From CADEEN01 sp963816315 (GTDB lineage Bacteria; Pseudomonadota; Gammaproteobacteria; Burkholderiales; Burkholderiaceae_C): a stretch of 64,000 nt of DNA. Location: NCBI GenBank assembly GCA_963816315.1, contig CAWFJZ010000024.1, positions 13,658 through 77,657 of the forward strand. Reading direction: 5' to 3'. The notes beneath the pieces are model-generated. The model searched no databases. It worked only from the letters and a program-made list of their open reading frames with translations, and had not been told where the DNA came from. The translations under genes were made by a program, and so were the position numbers. Below are positions 26,360 through 37,445 of this stretch, piece after piece (the first letter of the stretch is position 1; every line of letters begins with the position of its first letter).

Positions 26360-27244
26360 ATGTCGATCCGCTGCTTCGACATCGCGCTGCCGCACGGCAT
26401 CACGCTGTCGTGCCGAGCGAATGCGGAATTGGCGGGTCTGCCGCGCGCGCTGCTGCTGCACGGCTTTCCCGAAGCGGCGTTCGTGTGGGACGAGGTCATG
26501 CAGCGTCTCGACGGCCGCGTGCAGTGCGTGGCGCCGAACCTGCGCGGCTACGAACGATCGAGCGCGCCGGCGGAAGTGGAGGCCTATCGCGCCAAACACC
26601 TCGCGACCGACATCGCCGCGCTGATCGTGCAGCAGGGCGCGCCGATCGACCTGCTCGTCGCGCACGACTGGGGCGGCGCCGTCGCGTGGAACCTGGCCGC
26701 GCTGAAACCCGAGCTGATGCGCCGCCTGCTCATCATCAACTCGCCGCACCCGGCGACGTTCCTGCGCGAGCTGCGCGACAACCCGGCGCAACAGGCTGCG
26801 AGCGCCTACATGAACTTCCTCTGCCGCCCCGATGCCGCGGCGTTGCTCGCTGAGAACGACTTCGCGCGGCTGTGGCCGTTCTTCGAGAACATGGGCGGCA
26901 GCACGTGGCTCGACGAGGCGACACGCGAGCGCTACCGGGAGGTCTGGCGGCACGGCCTCGAAGGCGCGCTCAATTACTACCGCGCGTCACCGCTGCGGCC
27001 ACCGCAGGCGGCCAGCGATGCGATTCACACACTCGCGCTGCCGCAAGAGATGACGACCGTGCGCGTACCGACAACGGTGCTTTGGGGCGATGCGGATACC
27101 GCGTTGCCGCCGGCGCTGCTCGATGGGCTCGATGCGTTCGTGCCGGATCTCGACGTGCGGCGCTTGCAAGGCGGCACACACTGGCTGATCCACGAACAGC
27201 CTGTTTTCGTCGCGGAAGCGATCAGCAGGCTGGCCGCCGAATGA
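26360..27244 (+). CDS. Alpha/beta hydrolase, epoxide-hydrolase-like
   Basis: A 294-residue alpha/beta-hydrolase. HGFPEAAFVW forms the oxyanion-hole motif, AHDWGGAVAW carries the nucleophile Asp (DWGG in place of the GxSxG of esterases), and GTHWLIHEQP gives the catalytic His. A DWGG nucleophile elbow fits soluble epoxide hydrolases or haloalkane dehalogenases; HGFPE favours epoxide hydrolase. It begins 2 bases after engB and converges with groEL. The substrate is unknown. Confidence 0.8.
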   Translation: MSIRCFDIALPHGITLSCRANAELAGLPRALLLHGFPEAAFVWDEVMQRLDGRVQCVAPNLRGYERSSAPAEVEAYRAKHLATDIAALIVQQGAPIDLLVAHDWGGAVAWNLAALKPELMRRLLIINSPHPATFLRELRDNPAQQAASAYMNFLCRPDAAALLAENDFARLWPFFENMGGSTWLDEATRERYREVWRHGLEGALNYYRASPLRPPQAASDAIHTLALPQEMTTVRVPTTVLWGDADTALPPALLDGLDAFVPDLDVRRLQGGTHWLIHEQPVFVAEAISRLAAE

Positions 27245-27248
27245 CAAA

Positions 27249-27272
27249 GGGCCAGCGGCAAGCCGCTGGCCC
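27249..27272. terminator. Bidirectional hairpin between hydrolase gene and groEL
   Basis: A perfect 11-bp inverted repeat (GGGCCAGCGGC / GCCGCTGGCCC) separated by AA, just past the hydrolase stop and downstream of groEL on the other strand. The flanks carry CTT and AAAG, giving only short U-tracts, but position between convergent genes supports a terminator. Confidence 0.65.
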
Positions 27273-27334
27273 CTTCAAGTAGCAATGATCGTGCGATGAG
27301 CGGCGGCGAACGCCGTCCGCTCGATCGGACGGAC

Positions 27335-28984
<1,650 letters not shown>

Positions 28985-29011
28985 GTTTGTTCTCTCCTGA
29001 AATTCGTTGAA

Positions 29012-29305
29012 TTACTTCTTCTCGACGACGGCGAAGAGGTCTTCCTCGCGCATCACCAGCAGTTCGTCGCCATCGACCTTGACGGTCTGGCCGCTGTACT
29101 TGCCGAACAGCACGCGGTCGCCGGTCTTGACGTTGGGCACCACGAAGTCGCCCTTGTCGTTGCGCTTGCCGGGGCCGACGGCCAGCACTTCGCCCTGGTC
29201 GGGCTTTTCGGCGGCGTTGTCGGGAATCACGATGCCCGAGGCGGTCTTGGTTTCTTGCTCGAGGCGCTTGACGATCACGCGATCGTGCAACGGACGGAGT
29301 TTCAT
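29012..29305 (-). CDS. groES: Co-chaperonin GroES
   Basis: A 97-residue Hsp10. MKLRPLHDRVIVKR starts the protein, the mobile loop is KTASGIVIPDNA, and DELLVMREEDLFAVVE ends it. It caps GroEL. First gene of the groESL operon; promoter and CIRCE lie about 100-160 bases upstream. Confidence 0.98.
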   Translation of the reverse strand: MKLRPLHDRVIVKRLEQETKTASGIVIPDNAAEKPDQGEVLAVGPGKRNDKGDFVVPNVKTGDRVLFGKYSGQTVKVDGDELLVMREEDLFAVVEKK

Positions 29306-29402
29306 GCTTGGGTCTCCAAGGAGGTCTCAGCGAGGATGGGAGAACGATGTCACGAAAGTGTGCGCACGTTCACATGAGGTGGCTCACAGCGACTGCGAGC
29401 CG

Positions 29403-29429
29403 TTAGCACTCAACTCGGTCGAGTGCTAG
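29403..29429. promoter_or_regulatory. CIRCE operator (HrcA site) of groESL
   Basis: TTAGCACTC-N9-GAGTGCTAG matches the CIRCE consensus (TTAGCACTC-N9-GAGTGCTAA) at 17 of 18 positions. It lies just downstream of the -10 element on the groES strand, so bound HrcA would block transcription until heat shock. The hrcA gene is not in the window. Confidence 0.93.
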
Positions 29430-29437
29430 CAAACATG

Positions 29438-29465
29438 ATTATAGAGACGGAATGCTGCCTTTCAA
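29438..29465 (-). promoter_or_regulatory. Sigma-70 promoter of groESL
   Basis: On the minus strand, TTGAAA and TATAAT are separated by 16 bases, a near-consensus sigma-70 promoter. The start site would fall at the CIRCE element. The yacG stop lies just 11 bases further upstream. Confidence 0.85.
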
Positions 29466-29475
29466 GGCCTGCAGT

Positions 29476-29694
29476 TCAATCGGCTTGAGCGTCGCGCGGA
29501 TCGGGCGGCGCGTCGGGCGCCGTCGGATCGACCGGCGCTTTCGACTCGACACGGTAGGCCTCGCTGGCCCAGGCGCCGAGGTCGATGCTCGAGCAGCGCT
29601 CGCTGCAAAACGGTCGCCAGCGGTTGCTGCCGGCCAGCACCGACGGGCCCTTGCAGCGCGGGCAGGGCACCGTCCTCGCGCTGCCGCTGCTCAA
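29476..29694 (-). CDS. yacG: DNA gyrase inhibitor YacG
   Basis: A 72-residue zinc protein with CPRC near residue 11 and CSERC near residue 30, the four-Cys site of YacG, and the family segment RPFCSERCSSIDLGAWASE. YacG binds GyrB and inhibits DNA binding by gyrase. The acidic Pro-rich tail is variable. It overlaps the end of zapD, a common betaproteobacterial arrangement with coaE. Confidence 0.93.
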   Translation of the reverse strand: MSSGSARTVPCPRCKGPSVLAGSNRWRPFCSERCSSIDLGAWASEAYRVESKAPVDPTAPDAPPDPRDAQAD

Positions 29695-30447
29695 GAGCAG
29701 ATGGCCAGCTCGAGCGACTGGTCTTCGGTGATCGGCTTCATGCGGCCGTCGGCGTCAGGCCGCATCAGGCGCACCGAGACGATCAGGCGGTGGCCGGAGA
29801 TCTCCGGCACCAGGCCGAGCGATTCATCGAGCCGCACGCGCAGCAGGTGGAAGGGCTTGCCGGGCGGCAGCGTCTGCTGGTACTGGCCGGCCTTGGCAAC
29901 GACCCGCTGCGGCGCGCCCGAATCGCGCAGCAGGCCGAGCAGCACGCTCTGCGCTTCGGCCAGCGGCGTCACGGTGCCGACCCACTGCATCAGGTCGGCG
30001 CGGCGCTTGGCCGGCTCCTGCTGCTGCCAGGCGTAGTAGGCCGGCAGGTCGAACTCGCAGGTGCCGCCGGGGATGCTGATGCGGCTCCTGATCGTCATCA
30101 GGAACTCGTTGGTCGTCAGCGGCGCGCCGGCCTTGCCGGGCAGGGTGTTGAGCGCGTTGAAGGCGTGGTCGATCTTGGCCGTGACGGCGTCGAGCGCCTC
30201 TTCGGAGACGCCGGGTTTGCCGCGGAAGGCCTGGTACTCGATGCTTGTGGCGCTCGAGGTCTTTGAGCAGATCGCTCTTCAGATCGGCGCGCGAGGCGAC
30301 ATCGACGATCTCGAACAGCGTGGCCAGCGCGAAGTGGTGGTCGAGCGCGGTGTCGCGCGGGATCAACTGGCCGAGGCGGTCGAACAGGTGTTCGAGCCGC
30401 AGCATCGTGCGGATGCCTTCGTTGAGCGGGTATTCGTAGCGGACCAA
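29691..30447 (-). CDS. zapD: Cell division protein ZapD (frameshift near 30241)
   Basis: A FtsZ-crosslinking protein of about 251 residues after repair. The N-terminal part (YEYPLNEGIRTMLRLEHLFDRL) and the C-terminal part (EFLMTIRSRISIPGGTCEFDLPAY by segments) are typical of ZapD/YacF but lie in different frames; one extra base in the CATCGAG region at about 30240-30243 separates them. The start is TTG 30447, giving MVRYEYP. It sits between coaE and yacG in one transcription unit. Confidence 0.88.
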
Positions 30448-30487
30448 GGCAGCCTCGCGGTTGTTGGCCCGAAGAGCGGGCCGCAAC

Positions 30488-31107
30488 TCAAATCGTCGGG
30501 CCGCGATTGTTCCACAGGCGCCACAGCGCTGCGGTGTGCGCTTGCAACTCCGGCAGGCTGATGCCGTCGTTGAAGATCACCGCGTCGGCGATGGCGCGTC
30601 GCGCTTCGCCGTGTGGCTTGCGCGGCAATCGCCGCAGCCGCGGCCTCGCGCGTCCAGCCGGGGCTGGCGACGACGCGTTCGATCTGCGTTTCGATGCGGC
30701 AATCGACGACGAGCACGCGGTGCACACGGGCGCGCCAATGTTGGGATTCGGCAAGCAGCGGCACGTCGAAGACCAGCGCTGCGCTGTTAGCGGCCTCGGC
30801 CTGGCGCTGCGCTTCGGCGCCGATCATCGGATGCAGCACGGCTTCGAGGCGGTGGCGCACGGTGGCGTCGGCGAAGGCGCGTGAACGCATGGCGGCGCGG
30901 TCGAGGCTGCCGTCGGCGTTGAAGATCGCGTCGCCGAACTCGCACCGCAGCGCAGGCAAAGCCGCGCCCCCGGCGGCCGTGAGCGCGCGTGAGATGGCGT
31001 CGGTATCGATCAGCGTTGCGCCCAGTGGCACGAGCATCGCCGGCGACCGTGCTCTTGCCGCTGCCGATGCCGCCGGTCAGACCAATCGTCAGGGGCGCTG
31101 TTGCCAT
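30488..31107 (-). CDS. coaE: Dephospho-CoA kinase CoaE (two frameshifts)
   Basis: Last step of coenzyme A synthesis. The start has the P-loop GLTGGIGSGKST. The next segment (MLVPLGATLIDTDAISRAL) lies one base on, after a shift at about 31037. The C-terminal segment (ARRAIADAVIFNDG) lies another base on, after an extra A/T at about 30605. Repaired length is about 205 residues. CoaE is essential, and two separate one-base insertions in a single short gene strongly suggest sequence error. It lies between pilD and zapD. Confidence 0.88.
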
Positions 31108-31131
31108 GCGGCGCAGTGTGCCCCACCCCGT

Positions 31132-32079
31132 TCAGGCCCAGCCGATCCACTCCAGCACCGTCGGTGCGCCGATCAGCATGACCGCCAGGCCCGCGCCGGC
31201 GAGGAACGGACCAAAAGGAACGTAGCGCCCTTCGCGCAGCTGGCCACTGAATTTCATGACGATGCCGACCACCGCGCCGATGACCGACGCCGCGAGGATG
31301 ATCGGCACCAGCATCGGCCAACCGAGCCAGGCGCCCAGCGCCGCCAGCAGCTTGAAGTCGCCATGACCCATGCCTTCCTTGCCGGTGGTGAGCTTGAAGA
31401 GTTGATAGACGCTCCACAGCGACAAGTAGCCGCCGACCGCGCCCCACAACGCCGCAGGAAGCGGCACCGTCCAGCCCAGCGCAGCGGCCACCAGACCGCC
31501 CCACAACAGCGGCAGCGTCAGCGAGTCGGGCAGCAGCGTGGTGTCCCAGTCGATCATCGCCAGCGCCACCAGGCAGGCCGCAAACGCACACCAGGCCGCG
31601 ACCACCGGTTGCGCGCCGAAGCGCCAGGCGATGCCGGCAAACAGCGCCGCCGTGGCGATCTCGACCAGCGGGTAGCGCGCGCTGATGTGAATCGCGCAGG
31701 CCGAGCAGCGCGCCTTGAGCATCAGCCAGCTCAGCACGGGAATGTTTTCGTGCCAACGCAAGACATGTCCGCACGACGGGCAGCGCGAGCGCGGCCGCAC
31801 CACGGACAACTCGGGCAACGCCTCGACCGATTGACCGAGAGCCTGTGCCGTGCGTTGGTGTTCCGCAGAAGGCTTTGCCGAGACGTCCTGCGGCGCGAAA
31901 ACCCGCCGCCAGGCATCGCCGTCCAGCAGGTGCCCCGCGACCTCGGCCCACCACTGCCGCTCCATCAAGAGCGGCACGCGGTGAATGACAACGTTCAGAA
32001 AGCTGCCGATGCACAGCCCCAACAGGGCCAGCACCGGCGGCGACAACAGCAGTTGCAGGTCGAAAGCGTAAGCGCCCAT
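31132..32079 (-). CDS. pilD: Prepilin peptidase/methyltransferase PilD
   Basis: A 315-residue inner-membrane aspartyl protease that cleaves and N-methylates type IV prepilins and T2SS pseudopilins. The N-terminal cytoplasmic loop has the paired zinc cysteines CPSC and CSAC. Catalytic Asp residues lie in MIDWDTTLLPD and GHGDFKLLA. About eight hydrophobic helices are present. It follows pilC by 10 bases, and coaE lies downstream. Confidence 0.95.
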   Translation of the reverse strand: MGAYAFDLQLLLSPPVLALLGLCIGSFLNVVIHRVPLLMERQWWAEVAGHLLDGDAWRRVFAPQDVSAKPSAEHQRTAQALGQSVEALPELSVVRPRSRCPSCGHVLRWHENIPVLSWLMLKARCSACAIHISARYPLVEIATAALFAGIAWRFGAQPVVAAWCAFAACLVALAMIDWDTTLLPDSLTLPLLWGGLVAAALGWTVPLPAALWGAVGGYLSLWSVYQLFKLTTGKEGMGHGDFKLLAALGAWLGWPMLVPIILAASVIGAVVGIVMKFSGQLREGRYVPFGPFLAGAGLAVMLIGAPTVLEWIGWA

Positions 32080-32089
32080 CGGCGCGCCG

Positions 32090-33310
32090 TCAGACCACGG
32101 CGCCGAGCTTGAAGATCGGCAGGTACATCGCCACCACGATGCCGCCGATCAGCACACCCAGGATGACGATGATGAAAGGCTCCATCAGGCTCGAAAGGCC
32201 CTTGACCATTTCATCGACCTCTTCCTCGTAGAACTCGGCGGCCTTGCCGAGCATGTGGTCGAGCGAGCCCGACTCTTCGCCGATCGAGGCCATCTGCAGC
32301 ACCATGGTCGGGAAGACGCCGGTGTTCTGCATCGCCATCGTCAGCGCGGTGCCGGTGGACACTTCTTTCTGGATCTGCTCGGTGGCCTGGAGGTACACCG
32401 CGTTGCCCGAGGCGCCGCCCACCGAGTCGAGCGCTTCGACCAGCGGCACGCCGGCGCCGAACATCGTCGACAAGGTGCGCGTCCAGCGCGCCAACACCGC
32501 CTTGCGGATCAGGTCGCCGAACACCGGCAGGCGCAGGAACAGGCGGTCCATCGCCATCTGCATCTTCTCCGAACGGCGCCATGTCTGAATGAAGAAATAG
32601 CCGCCGCCGATCAACACGCCGAAGAGCAGCCACCAGTACTTGACGAACTGCTCCGACATCCACATCACCGCCAGCGTCGGCGCCGGCAACTCGGCGCCGA
32701 AGGAGGTGAAGACCTCTTTGAACGTCGGGATGACGAAGATCATGATGATGGTCAGCACGATGAAGGCGACGACCATCACGGCGACCGGATAGACCAGCGC
32801 CGATTTGATCTTCTGCTTCAGCGCCATCGTCTTTTCTTCATAGACCGCCAGGCGATCCAGCAGTTGTTCGAGGATGCCGCCTTGCTCGCCCGCTTCGACC
32901 AGGTTGCAGTAGAGCGCATTGAACTGCATCGGATGCTTGCGGAATGCGACTGACAAGCTGGTGCCGGTCTCGACGTCGGTGCGGATGTCGTTGAGCAGCT
33001 TGGTCAGGCGTGGATTCGTGGCGCCGCGGCCGACAATGTCGAACGCCTGCAGCAATGGCACGCCGGCCTTCATCATCGTCGCCAACTGGCGTGTGAAGAC
33101 TGCGATGTCTTTCTGCTTGATCGACGAGCCGCCGCGCATACGGCGCTTCTTGACCTTGGTGACGAGCACGCCCTGACGGCGCAAGGTGGCACTGACCTGG
33201 GCTTCGCCGCCCGAGCGCACTTCACCGCGAACGACCTTGCCGTTCTTGTCCTTGCCTTCCCACTCGAAGACGAAATCCTTGATGTCTCTTGCCGCTGCTG
33301 CTGTGGCCAT
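32090..33310 (-). CDS. pilC: Type IV pilus inner-membrane platform protein PilC
   Basis: T2SF/PilC family, 406 residues, with two GspF domains. Signatures include FTRQLATMMKAGVPLLQAFD and TRTLSTMFGAGVPLVEALD, and three membrane helices. It couples the PilB and PilT motors to pilus assembly. The C-terminus has MVKGLSSLMEPFIIVILGVL. It lies between pilB and pilD on the same strand. Confidence 0.96.
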   Translation of the reverse strand: MATAAAARDIKDFVFEWEGKDKNGKVVRGEVRSGGEAQVSATLRRQGVLVTKVKKRRMRGGSSIKQKDIAVFTRQLATMMKAGVPLLQAFDIVGRGATNPRLTKLLNDIRTDVETGTSLSVAFRKHPMQFNALYCNLVEAGEQGGILEQLLDRLAVYEEKTMALKQKIKSALVYPVAVMVVAFIVLTIIMIFVIPTFKEVFTSFGAELPAPTLAVMWMSEQFVKYWWLLFGVLIGGGYFFIQTWRRSEKMQMAMDRLFLRLPVFGDLIRKAVLARWTRTLSTMFGAGVPLVEALDSVGGASGNAVYLQATEQIQKEVSTGTALTMAMQNTGVFPTMVLQMASIGEESGSLDHMLGKAAEFYEEEVDEMVKGLSSLMEPFIIVILGVLIGGIVVAMYLPIFKLGAVV

Positions 33311-33368
33311 GAACCCTCCGGGGCCGGCTATTGGTTGGATACGGTGGTGTGCCGAAACTGCGTGACCG

Positions 33369-35085
33369 TTATTCGTTGGTCACGCTGATGATTTCTTCCA
33401 GCGTCGTCGCGCCCGACTTGACCTTCATCAGGCCCGACTGGCGCAAATCGCGCACGCCTTCTTTGGCCGCCTGCAGCGAGATGTCCAACACCGATCCTGA
33501 AGCCAGGATCAGCCGCTGTATTTCTTCGCTGATCGGCATCACTTGGTACAGACCGACGCGGCCCTTGTAGCCGTTGTTGCAGGCTGAGCAGCCCACCGCC
33601 TTGTAAGCCTTCCAGGAGCCGTCGAGCTCGTTGTCGTTGAAGCCGGCGCGCTTGAGCGCATCGCGAGGGTAATCGGCCGGAGTCTTGCACGCCTCGCAAA
33701 GACGCCGCGCCAGACGCTGCGCCGTGATCAACAACACGCTCGCCGCGACGTTGAAGGGCGCTACGCCCATGTTCAACAAACGGGTCAGCGTCGATGGCGC
33801 GTCGTTGGTGTGCAAGGTGCTCATCACCAAGTGGCCGGTCTGCGCCGCCTTGAGCGCGATGTCGGCGGTTTCCAGGTCGCGGATTTCGCCGACCATGATG
33901 ATGTCCGGATCCTGGCGAAGAAACGCCTTCAACGCCACGGCGAAGTTCATACCCGCCTTGTCGTTGACGTTGACCTGATTGACGCCCGGCAAGTTGATTT
34001 CCGCAGGGTCTTCTACCGTGGCGATGTTCACGCCTGGCTGGTTCAGAAGGTTCAGGCAGGTGTAGAGCGACACGGTCTTGCCTGAACCCGTCGGGCCGGT
34101 GACCAGCACCATGCCGTAGGGGCGTGCGATCGCCTGCAGCAAGCGTTCCTTCTCGATCTTCTCGTAGCCCAGGGCATCGATGCCGAGCTTGGCCGACGAC
34201 GGATCGAGAATACGGATCACGATCTTTTCGCCGAACAGCGTCGGCAGTGTCGAGACACGGAAGTCGATGGCGCGGTTGCCGAACTTCAGCTTCATGCGGC
34301 CGTCTTGCGGCACGCGCTTCTCCGAGATGTCGAGCCGGCTGATGATCTTGATGCGCGACGCCAGTTTTTCCTTGATGGCAATCGGCGGCTGCGTGATCTC
34401 GCGCAGTTCGCCGTCGATGCGAAAGCGCACGCGGTAGTTGTATTCGAAGGGTTCGAAGTGCAAGTCCGACGCGCGGGCGTTGATCGCGTCGATCAGCATT
34501 TTCTGCAGGAAGCGCACCACCGGCGCGTCTTCGACTTCGGCGACGCGTCTCGGCAGTCTCTTGCTCGGTCGTGTCGTCGGTGATGTCGAAATCGAAGTCG
34601 CCGTCGGCCAGCGATTCGATCGTGTCGCTGGCCGATCCGCCCAGGCTCGACAGATGCTTGGCCAGCTTGTCGTACTCGACGATCACCCATTCGGGCGAGA
34701 GCTGCGTGGCGAACTTGATGCGCTCCACCGCTTCCTGATCGGTCGGGTCCGCGCCGCCGATGAACAAGCGGTTGCCGCGCTTTCCCAGCACTACGATCTG
34801 GTACTGGGCGACCATCTTGGCGTCGATGACATTGCGCGGCAGCCGCTCGGCTTCCACAGACGACAGATCGAGCACCGGCAGCGCCAAGGCGCCTGACAGC
34901 GTGTGCGCGAGGTCGGCCGCCGAAACTGACCCGGCGGCAATCAGCGCCGAGACAAAACTGGTTTTGCGCTCAGCGGCCGTCTTGACGAGGCCCTCAGCGG
35001 TCTTGCCGTTGAGCTTGCCGGCGTGCACGAGCACCCGCGCCACGCCGGACAGCGAGGAAAAAGGGGCATCGGCCAGCGTATCCAC
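33369..35085 (-). CDS. pilB: Type IV pilus assembly ATPase PilB (frameshift near 34545)
   Basis: Extension motor of type IV pili, about 571 residues when repaired. The N-terminal domain (from ARVLVHAGKL) runs in one frame to DDTTEQETAE; the ATPase part follows one base on (VVRFLQKMLIDAINARASDLHFEPF). Walker A is TGPTGSGKT, the Asp box is AEINLPGVNQV, Walker B is DPDIIMVGEIRD, and the zinc cysteines are CEAC and CSAC. An extra base within GACGCGTCG at about 34540-34552 explains the break. PilS/PilR, the regulators of pilin genes, are 20 kb away. Confidence 0.93.
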
Positions 35086-35239
35086 CAGATTCAGTTCACC
35101 ATGTAAAGAGCGAATCGATCATCGCCGAACACCTGGGCACTGTAAATCGCTGAGAAAACCAACGAGATGACCTTGGCGGCAACAGTTCACATCCAGTCGC
35201 GTCCTGCACCAGGCACGAGAGGCTTCAGGCTGTGATTGG

Positions 35240-35316
35240 TGGTCGGGGTGAGAGGATTCGAACCTCCGGCCTCTACGTCCCGAACGTAGCGCTCTACCAG
35301 GCTAAGCTACACCCCG
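35240..35316 (-). tRNA. tRNA-Pro (CGG)
   Basis: A 77-base cloverleaf on the minus strand with acceptor CGGGGTG / CACCCCG, discriminator A and encoded CCA. The anticodon loop TTCGGGA gives anticodon CGG, reading CCG proline codons. The T arm has GGTTCGAATCC. Confidence 0.95.
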
Positions 35317-35333
35317 AAAAGGGCTGTCTGGCA

Positions 35334-36338
35334 TCACGAAGAGCGATCGACGGCCCGAGCGCACAAGTGTAGCAGAGCGTCTTTGTAGCGGGACGGCGGC
35401 AACGTCTGCGCGCACAGGCGGGCCGCTTCGGCTTCCGCGCTCGCCAACTCGCGCGCAACGTCGATCGCCCCGGTCCGGCGAACAGCCGACACCACGTCCG
35501 GAAGCCGCGTCACTTCGCCTTGCTCGATCGCGTGGCGGATCAGTTTGCGTTCTTCAGGTGTTCCTTGCGACATGGCGACCAACAATGGCAGCGTCGGCTT
35601 GCCTTCGCGCAGGTCATCGCCGACGTTCTTGCCGAGTTCATGCGTTTCACCGTCGTAGTCGAGCAGGTCATCGACCAACTGAAATGCCGTCCCCAGCGAG
35701 CGGCCGAAGCTGGCGCACGAGGCCTCGACGGTCGGATCTGCGCCGGCAATGATCGCGCCTAGGCGCGCACTGGCCTCGAAGAGCTTGGCCGTCTTCGAGC
35801 GAATCACCCGCAGGTACTCGTCCACCGCCAGATCGGGGTCGTGCATGTTCATCAACTGCAGCACTTCACCTTCGGCGATGACGTTGGTTGCGTCGGCGAG
35901 CACGTCGAGCACGCGCATGTTGTTCACCGAGACCATCATCTGAAAGGCCCGCGAGTAGAGGAAATCGCCGACCAGAACGCTGGCGGCATTGCCGAAGACA
36001 GCGTTCGCCGTCTGCCGGCCGCGGCGCAGTGACGACTCGTCCACCACATCGTCGTGCAGCAGCGTCGCCGTGTGAATGAACTCCACCGTCGCCGCCAACG
36101 TGAATTGTTCCGCTCCGTCGAACCCGAGCGCGTTGGCGAACAGCAGCACCAAGCGAGGGCGGATGCGCTTGCCGCCGGCGCTGACGATGTATTGCCCGAT
36201 CTGATTGACCAAGGCCACGTCGGAACGCAGCCGCTCGGCGATCACGATATCCACTCGGGCCATGTGCCCTGCCAACGGGTCGGTGCTGGCGCCGGCCGTG
36301 GCGGATGGGGGCCGCGTGGCGGCTGCTGCGGGGTGCAC
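35334..36338 (-). CDS. ispB: Octaprenyl diphosphate synthase IspB
   Basis: A trans-polyprenyl synthase of about 334 residues that makes the ubiquinone side chain. The first Asp-rich motif is LLHDDVVDES, the second is LVDDLLDYDG, and GGKRIRPRL binds IPP. GTG 36338 is the longest start; ATG 36263 (MARVDIVIAERL) would still keep the whole catalytic domain. It is divergent from rplU, a standard arrangement in proteobacteria. Confidence 0.93.
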   Translation of the reverse strand: MHPAAAATRPPSATAGASTDPLAGHMARVDIVIAERLRSDVALVNQIGQYIVSAGGKRIRPRLVLLFANALGFDGAEQFTLAATVEFIHTATLLHDDVVDESSLRRGRQTANAVFGNAASVLVGDFLYSRAFQMMVSVNNMRVLDVLADATNVIAEGEVLQLMNMHDPDLAVDEYLRVIRSKTAKLFEASARLGAIIAGADPTVEASCASFGRSLGTAFQLVDDLLDYDGETHELGKNVGDDLREGKPTLPLLVAMSQGTPEERKLIRHAIEQGEVTRLPDVVSAVRRTGAIDVARELASAEAEAARLCAQTLPPSRYKDALLHLCARAVDRSS

Positions 36339-36400
36339 GGTGGCGTTTTGATATGAGGTGAGCCATTATAGGAACGCCACAACCGGACCGTGCCCGCTGC

Positions 36401-36406
36401 TATACT
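36401..36406 (+). promoter_or_regulatory. Putative -10 element for rplU-rpmA
   Basis: TATACT lies 69 bases before the rplU start in the ispB-rplU divergent gap. No good -35 hexamer is seen 16-18 bases upstream, so the promoter is only tentative. Confidence 0.4.
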
Positions 36407-36469
36407 CTTGGGTTCTCCGTTACGCGAAGCTGCGCGGGGACACTCACTGAACTCGCAAGAGAGGCACAC

Positions 36470-37099
36470 ATGTACGCGGTCATAAAAACCGGAGGCAAGC
36501 AATACAAAGTTGTGCCCGGCCAAAAGATCAAGCTAGAACAGATTGCTGCGACTGTTGGCCAGGAAATCGTGATCGATCAGGTGCTCGCCGTGGGCAATGG
36601 CGCGGACCTGAAGGTCGGATCCCCCCTGGTGGCAGGCGCGACGGTGAACGCCACCGTCCTGGCGCATGGTAGGCACGACAAGGTCCGCATCTTCAAGATG
36701 CGCCGTCGCAAGCACTACAAGAAGTCGCAGGGCCACCGCCAGGGCTTCACCGAAATCTTCGTCGGCGAAATCCTCAACGGGTCGGGCGCTTCCGCCAAGG
36801 CCGACACAGCCGCGCCGCTGATGCTGGCGCCGCAGAGGGGCGGCAAGGACGACATCGAACTGATCGAAGGCATCGGCCCGAAGATCGCCAAGGTGCTCTC
36901 CGACAACGGAATTCGCACGTTCGCTCAACTGGCCGACGCCAAGCCCGAAGCCATGACCGCGATGCTCAAGGCATCGGGCGGCCGCTTCAGCCTGGCCAGC
37001 ACCGACACCTGGCCGCAACAGGCTGCGTTGTTGCGCGACGGCAAGATCGACGAATTCAAGAAGCTCACCGACGAACTCGTCGGCGGCGTCAAGAAATAA
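36470..37099 (+). CDS. rplU: 50S ribosomal protein L21 with C-terminal HhH-like extension
   Basis: Residues 1-103 are a normal bL21 (MYAVIKTGGKQYKV; RRKHYKKSQGHRQ). Typical L21 proteins stop near residue 103, but this one is 209 residues. The extra half has a disordered linker and a helix-hairpin-helix-like domain (IELIEGIGPKIAKVLSDNGI, about 129-148), of the type found in some other extended ribosomal proteins. L21 binds 23S rRNA, and the extension could bind nucleic acid. GAGAGG precedes the ATG. It is co-transcribed with rpmA. Confidence 0.95.
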   Translation: MYAVIKTGGKQYKVVPGQKIKLEQIAATVGQEIVIDQVLAVGNGADLKVGSPLVAGATVNATVLAHGRHDKVRIFKMRRRKHYKKSQGHRQGFTEIFVGEILNGSGASAKADTAAPLMLAPQRGGKDDIELIEGIGPKIAKVLSDNGIRTFAQLADAKPEAMTAMLKASGGRFSLASTDTWPQQAALLRDGKIDEFKKLTDELVGGVKK

Positions 37100-37111
37100 G
37101 GAGCGTCTGAG

Positions 37112-37369
37112 ATGGCACAGAAAAAAGGCGGCGGCTCGACCCGAAACGGCCGCGACTCACAGCCGAAGATGCTCGGCGTCAAGGCCTTCGGTGGCGAGGT
37201 TGTCACCGCCGGCTCGATCATCGTGCGCCAGCGCGGCACCAAGGTCCACGCCGGCACCAACGTCGGCATGGGCCGCGACCACACGCTGTTCGCGCTGATC
37301 GACGGCCATGTCAAATTCGCTATCAAGGGCGAGCGAAACAACCAGACCGTGAGCGTCCTGCCGGCCTGA
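37112..37369 (+). CDS. rpmA: 50S ribosomal protein L27
   Basis: An 85-residue bL27 with N-terminus MAQKKGGGSTRNGRDS, whose flexible tail reaches the peptidyl transferase centre, and the core GSIIVRQRGTKVHAGTNVG. AAGGAG precedes the ATG at 37112, 12 bases after rplU. A terminator follows. Confidence 0.98.
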   Translation: MAQKKGGGSTRNGRDSQPKMLGVKAFGGEVVTAGSIIVRQRGTKVHAGTNVGMGRDHTLFALIDGHVKFAIKGERNNQTVSVLPA

Positions 37370-37391
37370 GGCTGCGGTTGCTCGCTGCGAG

Positions 37392-37420
37392 GGCCCCGCA
37401 CTGCCGGGGCCTTTTCGTTT
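37392..37420 (+). terminator. Intrinsic terminator after rpmA
   Basis: Stem GGCCCCG / CGGGGCC with a 6-base loop is followed by TTTTCGTTT. It separates the ribosomal protein operon from obgE, which starts 26 bases later. Confidence 0.85.
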
Positions 37421-37445
37421 CTGCTGCGCCTACCATCGCACCACC

